Assembly: GCA_040377825.1 (NCBI GenBank)
Contig: JBEINZ010000092.1
Location: forward strand, 1 to 10,769
Direction: 5' to 3'
DNA from: JBEINZ01 sp040377825
GTDB lineage: Bacteria; Pseudomonadota; Alphaproteobacteria; Rhizobiales; Ancalomicrobiaceae
DNA: 10,769 bases
Each line of letters opens with the position of its first letter. The first letter of the stretch is position 1. Positions 5,709-10,769 of the stretch are shown piece after piece. The notes under the pieces were generated by a model, which ran no database searches, was not told the origin of the DNA, and worked only from the letters and a program-made list of their open reading frames with translations. The translations under genes were made by a program, and so were the position numbers.

Positions 5709-8179
5709 TAAGTCCCACGTGGCTTGGCTCGGCTTGTTGCTTGCGCGATCAGGGGATCGTCCGGCCAAAGGTGCTTGGGATAGCGACCCTTCATTTCGGA
5801 TTTCACCTCCCGCCACGAGCCGCGCCAGAAGCCCGGCAGGTCCCGCGTGACCTGGATCGGGCGATGCGCGGGCGACAGCAGCTCGACCAGCAGCGCGACC
5901 CTACCGCCGGCGATCGTTGGGTGGCGGTCGAGCCCGAAGAGTTCCTGCACACGAATCGACAGCACGGGTCCGTTCTCGGCGCCATAGTCGATCGGCACCT
6001 GCGAACCCGACGGCGCCGCGAAATGCGTGGGCGCCAGGGCATCGAGGTCGCGTTTGGCGGACCATTCAAGGAGCTCGTCGAGTGCTTGCGAAAGCGTGTC
6101 GGCGCCGATATCGGCGATCGAGCGCTTGCCGGCGAGATGCGGCTGAAGCCAGGCTTCCAAATTGGCCGTCAGCGTCGCGTCGGAGAGATCGGGCCAGCGG
6201 TCCGCATCCTCCGCAAAAGCTTGGCGCGCAAAGGCGACGCGGGCGCGCAAGGCCTCGGCCGCCTGCGACCAGCCGAGCGCGGCGACGCCGGCCGCGCGGA
6301 TGCCCTCGATCAGCGCGCGCGCCACCAAGGCGGGATCGGGCCGGTCGACCGGCGTTTCCGCGAGCACAATCGGGCCGTAGCGGCGCAGTCGCCTTGCGCG
6401 CACGCCGCCGGTCTCCGCGTCGAAGCGAACCTCCACCGTCTCCTCGATATGCGCGGCAAAATCCGCCTCGATGTCCGCCCGCGTCAGCGTCGCGGCGAGC
6501 AGGATGCGCGCGTTCGCGGCGCTGCCTTGCAACTCGGCGACGGCGAGATAGCGACCGCGCGCGAGCGGATCGTGCGGCTCCAGCGCCCCGCCGCGACCCG
6601 AGGCGAGCCGATAGGCCCCCAGTGCGACGCGCGCCTCCGCGATGCGGTCGGGATAGGCAAGCGCGAGTATGCGGCCGGTCTCGGCCGGATCGTCGGAAAA
6701 GCGCGCCGCGCCGACCGGCGCTCCCGCCGCGCGGACCCAGCCCGCCGCAAGCCGCCTTCCATCCTCCGCCCGGGCCGAGCGATCCGACCGAAGGCGCCGC
6801 ACGCGCTCTTCAAGATCCGTCGACGTGCCGCCTAGGCCGCGCTCGGTCAAGATTAGCGCGATCTCGCCGGCAAGCCGCCCACCACCGCCCGCCGCCGCCC
6901 CGGCCACCATGCGGGCAAGGCGCGGCGGCAGCGGCAGGCGCTGGAGCACGCGGCCGAGGTCCGTCGGCCGCCCGGCCGCATCGATCGCGTCCATCGCGGT
7001 GAGCAGCTTCACCGCTTCGTCCCAGGCTGGCGCCGGCGGCGGATCGAGGAAGGTGAGCGTCGAGGCGTCCGCGACGCCCCAGGCGGCGAGATCGAGCACC
7101 AGCGAGGCGAGATCGGCCTCCAGGATTTCCGGCCGATCATAGGCGGCAAGTGCGGCGGTTTGCGCCTCCGCCCACAGGCGGTAGCACACGCCCGGTTCGA
7201 TCCGCCCGGCGCGCCCGCGCCGTTGATCGGCCGACGCGCGCGAGACGCGAACGGTTTCCAGCCGGGTCAGGCCGGTCGCCGGCTCGTAGCGCGGCACGCG
7301 GGCGAGGCCGCAATCGACCACCACGCGCACGCCCTCAATGGTCAGCGACGTCTCCGCGATCGATGTCGCCACGACCACCTTGCGCCGGCCGGCAGGCGCC
7401 GGGCGGATCGCGCGGTCTTGCTCGCGCGAGTCCAGCGCGCCGTAGAGCGGCGCGAGATCGACCTCGGCGCCGACGCGCCCGTCGAGCAGCTCCACGCAAC
7501 GGCGGATCTCGCCCTGGCCGGGCAGGAACACCAGGATCGAGCCGGTCTCATCTGCGAGCGCGCGCCGCACGGCGGCGGCCGTCTCCTCCTCGATGCGCAA
7601 ACCCGGCTCGCGGCCGAGATAGCGCGTCTCCACGGGAAAGGCCCGGCCGGCGCTTTCAATGACCGGCGCATCGCCGAGCAGCGAGGCAACGCGCGCGCCG
7701 TCGATCGTCGCGGACATGACGAGAAGCCGCAGATCCTCGCGCAGGCCGCGCTGCGCATCGAGCGCGAGCGCAAGGCCGAGATCGCCGTCGAGGCTACGCT
7801 CATGGAACTCGTCGAACAGCACCGCCGCGACGCCCGACAGTTCCGGATCGTCGAGGATCATCCGCGTGAAGACGCCCTCGGTGACGATCTCGACACGCGT
7901 GCGCGCCGATACCCGGCTTTCCATCCGCACCCGATAGCCGACCGTGCCCCCGACCTCTTCGCCCAGCGTCTCGGCCATGCGATAGGCGGCGGCGCGCGCC
8001 GCAAGCCGTCGCGGTTCAAGCACGAGGATCCGCCCATCGCCGCGCCACGGCCGATCCAAAAGCGCAAGCGGCACCCGCGTCGTCTTGCCCGCGCCGGGCG
8101 GGGCAACCAGTACGGCGTTGGATCTGGCGTCGAGCGTTGCGAGCAGGTCGGGAAGTGCGGCTTCGATGGGAAGGAGCAT
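5708..8179 (-). CDS. hrpB: ATP-dependent helicase HrpB (DEAH-box family)
   Basis: This 823-residue protein is full length for HrpB, an SF2 DEAH/RHA-type nucleic-acid helicase of the cytoplasm. The RecA-like core is complete. It has Walker A APPGAGKTT at 26-34, an LEPRRLAARAAA motif Ia at 54-65, and the Walker B box DEFH at 123-126 (DEFH in place of DEAH). Motif III is SAT at 156-158, motif V is ATSIAETSLTI at 271-281, and motif VI is QRRGRAGR at 319-326. The HrpB-specific C-terminal part follows, with LLVELLSPAHRPIQVTRDL and the closing RYPKHLWPDDP. The start at 8179 is supported by the family-like LPIEAALPDLLATL beginning, although no ribosome site is visible upstream. The biological role of HrpB is poorly known; relatives are linked to RNA handling. 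GC and GCG/CGC codon use are very high. It is transcribed toward glk. Confidence 0.97.
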   Translation of the reverse strand: MLLPIEAALPDLLATLDARSNAVLVAPPGAGKTTRVPLALLDRPWRGDGRILVLEPRRLAARAAAYRMAETLGEEVGGTVGYRVRMESRVSARTRVEIVTEGVFTRMILDDPELSGVAAVLFDEFHERSLDGDLGLALALDAQRGLREDLRLLVMSATIDGARVASLLGDAPVIESAGRAFPVETRYLGREPGLRIEEETAAAVRRALADETGSILVFLPGQGEIRRCVELLDGRVGAEVDLAPLYGALDSREQDRAIRPAPAGRRKVVVATSIAETSLTIEGVRVVVDCGLARVPRYEPATGLTRLETVRVSRASADQRRGRAGRIEPGVCYRLWAEAQTAALAAYDRPEILEADLASLVLDLAAWGVADASTLTFLDPPPAPAWDEAVKLLTAMDAIDAAGRPTDLGRVLQRLPLPPRLARMVAGAAAGGGGRLAGEIALILTERGLGGTSTDLEERVRRLRSDRSARAEDGRRLAAGWVRAAGAPVGAARFSDDPAETGRILALAYPDRIAEARVALGAYRLASGRGGALEPHDPLARGRYLAVAELQGSAANARILLAATLTRADIEADFAAHIEETVEVRFDAETGGVRARRLRRYGPIVLAETPVDRPDPALVARALIEGIRAAGVAALGWSQAAEALRARVAFARQAFAEDADRWPDLSDATLTANLEAWLQPHLAGKRSIADIGADTLSQALDELLEWSAKRDLDALAPTHFAAPSGSQVPIDYGAENGPVLSIRVQELFGLDRHPTIAGGRVALLVELLSPAHRPIQVTRDLPGFWRGSWREVKSEMKGRYPKHLWPDDPLIAQATSRAKPRGT

Positions 8180-8191
8180 GAGCCGGTTTTA

Positions 8192-8233
8192 GGGGGGCGA
8201 TTTCGATCTTGGAAGAGTTGGGGGGGGCGATTT
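8192..8233. repeat. Short direct repeat upstream of hrpB
   Basis: GGGGGGCGATTT occurs at 8192-8203 and again at 8222-8233, exactly 30 bases apart (about three helical turns), just before the hrpB start. It may be a regulator or structural site in the hrpB leader, or a simple duplication. The rest of the gap from 8180 to 8308 shows no gene. Confidence 0.4.
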
Positions 8234-8308
8234 TAGAGGTGATTGAATGGTCGGGCGTTTGCCTTACGTTGCCGGCGATAACAAAGAGCGCCCGCGACGT
8301 GCCGTATT

Positions 8309-8652
8309 CTATTGTTCGAGTTCCAGAATGTAGCTCTGGATCAATCGAACCGTTGCCTCAGCGCGTTCAGTCTGGCCATCGCATGCACCGAGCCCCATGG
8401 CTTCACGTTCGATACGGAGCAGGTATCGGACAACCTCCTCTAGCGGCACTTTTCTGCGCAGATCGCCAGCTGAGCCGCCTTCAGGAGGTAGCCATCAAAC
8501 TCGTCGGCAAATGGCTCGTGGTCCCAAGTCTGTCCCGGCGCGAGCAGTCCAATCGGATCCCATTCGTTCCAACCAATGTCCCTCAGGACGGAAAGCTCAA
8601 TCGGTCGAAATGAACTCATGGGCGTTGTCCCGAATGCCGAAGCCTCGCTCAT
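8309..8652 (-). pseudogene. Frameshifted small conserved protein of unnamed family
   Basis: Two overlapping minus-strand frames appear to be one gene split by a single-base loss. The first frame starts at 8652 or, more likely, 8619. It reads RPIELSVLRDIGWNEWDPIG and then ADEFDGYLLKAAQL, and stops early at 8440. The other frame takes over near 8465-8480 with SAGDLRRKVPLEEVVRYL, then LLRIEREAMGLG and AEATVRLIQSYILELEQ, and stops at 8309. The joined product of about 100-115 residues resembles small alphaproteobacterial proteins I recall with a W.EWDPIG start, a DEYDSY middle and an IERE.MGL helix, but I know no name or function for them. No signal peptide or membrane segment is seen. It is either a decayed gene or a one-base sequencing error. 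It lies 86 bases downstream of the acetyltransferase gene on the same strand. Confidence 0.7.
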
Positions 8653-8738
8653 AGCCGAGCCCGCATCAAAGTGTATAACTCTTGAGTTGTGCGCATCGGG
8701 GCAAATTGCGGCTATGTGGACAAAGCGGGCGCTCTACG

Positions 8739-9203
8739 TCAAATCCGCTTCGACAAATCGACCAGAAACTCACCGGATCGGGTTGGGTGTGGCCTCGCAC
8801 CGATTTCAGTGAAACCAACCTTCCGATATAGATTCAGGTTGTTCTCCATTCGACTGTTCGTATAGAGCCGTATTTCCCGAACCTTTAGTTCCATAGCAAG
8901 AGTTTCAGCCTTTCCTAGAAGGGCTTCTCCAAGTCCCTTTCTTTGATGGCTTGGCTCAACAGCAATGCTGTAAATCAGCAAGTAGGATGGGTTCCTTTCC
9001 AAGACTAGCACACCAACAGGCGCGCCGTTGAATAGGGCTATCCAGACATTCTGATCCATAATACGTTTTGCATATTTTTCCGTAGCAGGTTTTGGCGCTT
9101 CACCAATAACTGACATATAAGCTGGGACATATGCTCTGCGGCTCAAATCAGAGACGAGGTCTACGTCGGCGAGGTCCGCGCGGCGGAAAGTGACTTGTTC
9201 CAT
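8739..9203 (-). CDS. GNAT-family N-acetyltransferase
   Basis: This 154-residue protein has one Gcn5-related acetyltransferase domain, which moves the acetyl group from acetyl-CoA to an amine. The start at 9203 gives the usual opening VTFRRADLADVDLVSDL; a frame from 9245 adds 14 residues unlike the family. The acetyl-CoA pyrophosphate loop is IYSIAVEPSHQRKGLGEALL at 78-97, with QRKGLG at 87-92 matching the Q/RxxGxG/A signature. The motif B region is RLYTNSRMENNLNLYRKVGF at 112-131, ending in the common YRKVGF. The substrate is unknown; it could be a small molecule, antibiotic or protein N-terminus. GC is about 46% in three sampled 60-base lines, far below hrpB, which suggests recent acquisition. 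The ribosome site is weak (GGAATG). Confidence 0.93.
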   Translation of the reverse strand: MEQVTFRRADLADVDLVSDLSRRAYVPAYMSVIGEAPKPATEKYAKRIMDQNVWIALFNGAPVGVLVLERNPSYLLIYSIAVEPSHQRKGLGEALLGKAETLAMELKVREIRLYTNSRMENNLNLYRKVGFTEIGARPHPTRSGEFLVDLSKRI

Positions 9204-9434
9204 GTGGCGGGCATTCCAGTTCAGACAGCCCAAATCAATGGACATAGCCCGATTCAGGTTTCAAGCCGTCATCGGTGTGTTGCAGAATTCTTCGTCAGCG
9301 CGCCACCTCCCACGATCCGCTCCTGTCCAATTACTGCCGTATTGGTGTCGGGCCGCCAATGGCCGCTTTTGGATGCTTGACTCAGGCAGCGTGGTCGCGA
9401 ACCAGCTTCGGCTTACCCTGCAACATACCCCCCC

Positions 9435-10769
9435 TCAATCCTCCCCCATCGCAATCAAACTCGCGTTCCCACCAGCGGCGGCCGTATTCGTGGAGATGGA
9501 TTGTTCGATCGCGAAGCGGGGGAGATAGTCCGGGCCGCCGGCCTTGGGGCCGGTGCCGGAGAGGCCCGAGCCGCCGAAGGGCTGTACGCCGACCACCGCG
9601 CCGATCATGTTGCGGTTGACATAGATGTTGCCGACGGAAAGCCGCTCGGTCACCCGCCGGATTGTCGCATCGATGCGGGAGTGGACGCCGAGGGTGAGGC
9701 CGTAGCCGGTCGCATCGATCTGGTCGAGCACGCGGTCGAGATCGCCGGATTTCCAGGTCGTTACGTGAAGGACCGGCCCGAAAATCTCTTCCTTGAGGTC
9801 GTCCGCGCAATCGAGCCGGACGATCGCGGGCGCGACCCAGGTGCCCCCAACAAGCGCGCCGTCCGGCACGCGGCCTTCATAGACGAGGCGGCCGGCGCGG
9901 CGCATGGCGTCGAGATGGGCGTCGAGGCGGGCCTTCGCCTCCGCGTCGATCACCGGGCCGACATCGACCGCCGGATCGGACGGATCGCCGAGGCGAAGCT
10001 CGCGCGCCGCGCCGGCGATCATCTCCAGCATGCGCGGGGCGACATCCTCCTGCAGATGCAGGATCCGGAGCGCCGAGCAGCGCTGGCCGGCCGAGCGGAA
10101 GGCGGACATCACGACATCGTCGGCGACCTGTTCGGGGAGCGCCGTCGCGTCCACGAGCATGGCGTTGATGCCGCCGGTTTCCGCGATCAGCGACACGATC
10201 GGCCCGTCCTTGGCGGCGAGCGTCCGGTTGATCGCGCGGGCGACCGCGGTTGAGCCGGTGAAGGCGACGCCGGCGGTCGCCGGATGCGCCACGAGCGCCG
10301 CGCCGACGCTGCCGTCGCCGGGGACGAATTGGAGCGCGGATTTCGCGATGCCGGCTTCATGGAGAAGGTTGACCGCGAGCGCGGCGATCAGCGGGGTTTG
10401 CTCGGCGGGCTTGGCGACGACCGCGTTGCCGACGACGAGCGCGGCGACGGTTTGGCCGAGGAAAATCGCGAGCGGGAAGTTCCAGGGCGAGATCGTCACG
10501 ATCACGCCTCGCCCGCGATGACGAAAGCGGTTCTCCTCCCCCGTTGGGCCGGGCAGAACCTCAGGGGCGAAGACGCGGCGCGCCTCGGCGGCATAGTAGC
10601 GGCAGAAGTCGGCGGCCTCGCGCACTTCGGCGATCCCGTCGGCAAGCATCTTGCCGGCCTCGCGGGCGAGCAAGGCGAGGATCCGGTCGCGGTTTAACTC
10701 CATGAGGTCGGCCATGCGTTCGAGCGCGGCGGCGCGGGTTTCAACCGGCGTCGCGCTCCAGGCCTGAAA
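9435..10769 (-). CDS. putA: PutA, C-terminal L-glutamate gamma-semialdehyde dehydrogenase part (5' end outside window)
   Basis: The frame is open across the right window edge, and 444 residues plus stop are visible. It is the aldehyde dehydrogenase module of the bifunctional proline utilisation protein, which oxidises glutamate semialdehyde (from P5C) to glutamate with NAD+. Upstream residues FQAWSATPVETRAAALERM, read from the edge, run smoothly into the domain, so the ATG at 10715 is internal. Visible motifs, numbered from the edge: SPWNFPLAIFLGQ with the catalytic Asn at 97; VAKPAEQTP with the cofactor Lys at 120; FTGSTAVAR; the general base Glu in ETGGINAMLVDAT at 197; the nucleophile in SAGQRCSALRIL, Cys 231; EEIFGPVLHV; and PFGGSGLSGTGPKAGGPDYL. 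The tail NTAAAGGNASLIAMGED is the characteristic PutA ending and supports PutA over a stand-alone PruA-type enzyme. The proline dehydrogenase half, and any DNA-binding domain, lie beyond the window. Confidence 0.93.
   Translation of the reverse strand, partial: FQAWSATPVETRAAALERMADLMELNRDRILALLAREAGKMLADGIAEVREAADFCRYYAAEARRVFAPEVLPGPTGEENRFRHRGRGVIVTISPWNFPLAIFLGQTVAALVVGNAVVAKPAEQTPLIAALAVNLLHEAGIAKSALQFVPGDGSVGAALVAHPATAGVAFTGSTAVARAINRTLAAKDGPIVSLIAETGGINAMLVDATALPEQVADDVVMSAFRSAGQRCSALRILHLQEDVAPRMLEMIAGAARELRLGDPSDPAVDVGPVIDAEAKARLDAHLDAMRRAGRLVYEGRVPDGALVGGTWVAPAIVRLDCADDLKEEIFGPVLHVTTWKSGDLDRVLDQIDATGYGLTLGVHSRIDATIRRVTERLSVGNIYVNRNMIGAVVGVQPFGGSGLSGTGPKAGGPDYLPRFAIEQSISTNTAAAGGNASLIAMGED

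Noticed and set aside
5741..7002. Long plus-strand open frames rich in Arg, Ala and Pro
   Set aside because: They are antisense shadows of hrpB, whose helicase motifs are complete on the other strand.
8209..8613. 134-codon plus-strand open frame
   Set aside because: It overlaps the frameshifted minus-strand gene, which shows family-like motifs in two joined frames; the plus-strand product shows none.
9382..9810. 142-codon minus-strand frame at the putA end
   Set aside because: It is a shifted frame of putA itself, Arg/Pro-rich with no domain, while the putA frame carries the full dehydrogenase signature.
1..10769. CRISPR array, tRNA, rRNA, insertion sequence or integrase
   Set aside because: I saw no regular spaced repeats, no transposase or recombinase motifs and no RNA-gene signature; the only repeats are short and local.

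Overview
The window looks like high-GC alphaproteobacterial chromosome, most likely from the Rhizobiales (Hyphomicrobiales) or a relative. The evidence is two DUF1194-type exported von Willebrand A proteins, an HrpB helicase, a PutA-type aldehyde dehydrogenase and a BMP-type nucleoside/purine importer, with local GC up to about 75% inside hrpB. This assignment is inferred from gene content and codon use; there is no rRNA in the window.

Layout from left to right. Positions 1-2237, minus strand, hold the start of an ABC uptake operon: substrate-binding lipoprotein-like/periplasmic protein (BMP/PnrA family), then a metallo-beta-lactamase-fold hydrolase, then the first part of an ABC ATPase. A strong hairpin separates the first two genes. 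The ATPase frame is odd: at about position 99-111 it stops looking like an ABC protein and continues in frame into what reads as the exonuclease domain of a phage-type family A DNA polymerase. This is probably an assembly or recombination junction.

Positions 2238-2696 are a divergent regulatory gap with no convincing gene. Positions 2697-4518, plus strand, carry two tandem paralogous exported DUF1194 proteins with vWA metal-site motifs. Positions 4619-5644 carry glucokinase (glk). glk converges on the ATP-dependent helicase gene hrpB (5708-8179, minus strand), and a long near-perfect palindrome sits between them as a likely two-way terminator.

Positions 8180-9434 form a small accessory stretch between hrpB and putA. 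It holds a frameshifted small gene of an unnamed family, and a GNAT acetyltransferase of clearly lower GC (about 46% in sampled lines). Positions 9435-10769, minus strand, hold the C-terminal aldehyde dehydrogenase part of PutA (proline to glutamate), whose start lies beyond the right edge.

The window is mostly ordinary metabolism and transport: purine/nucleoside uptake, glucose phosphorylation and proline catabolism. I do not see a clear new multi-gene defence or mobile system. The best leads are the chimeric left end, the tandem secreted vWA pair with a conserved cysteine pair, the hydrolase embedded in the transporter operon, and the frameshifted gene.
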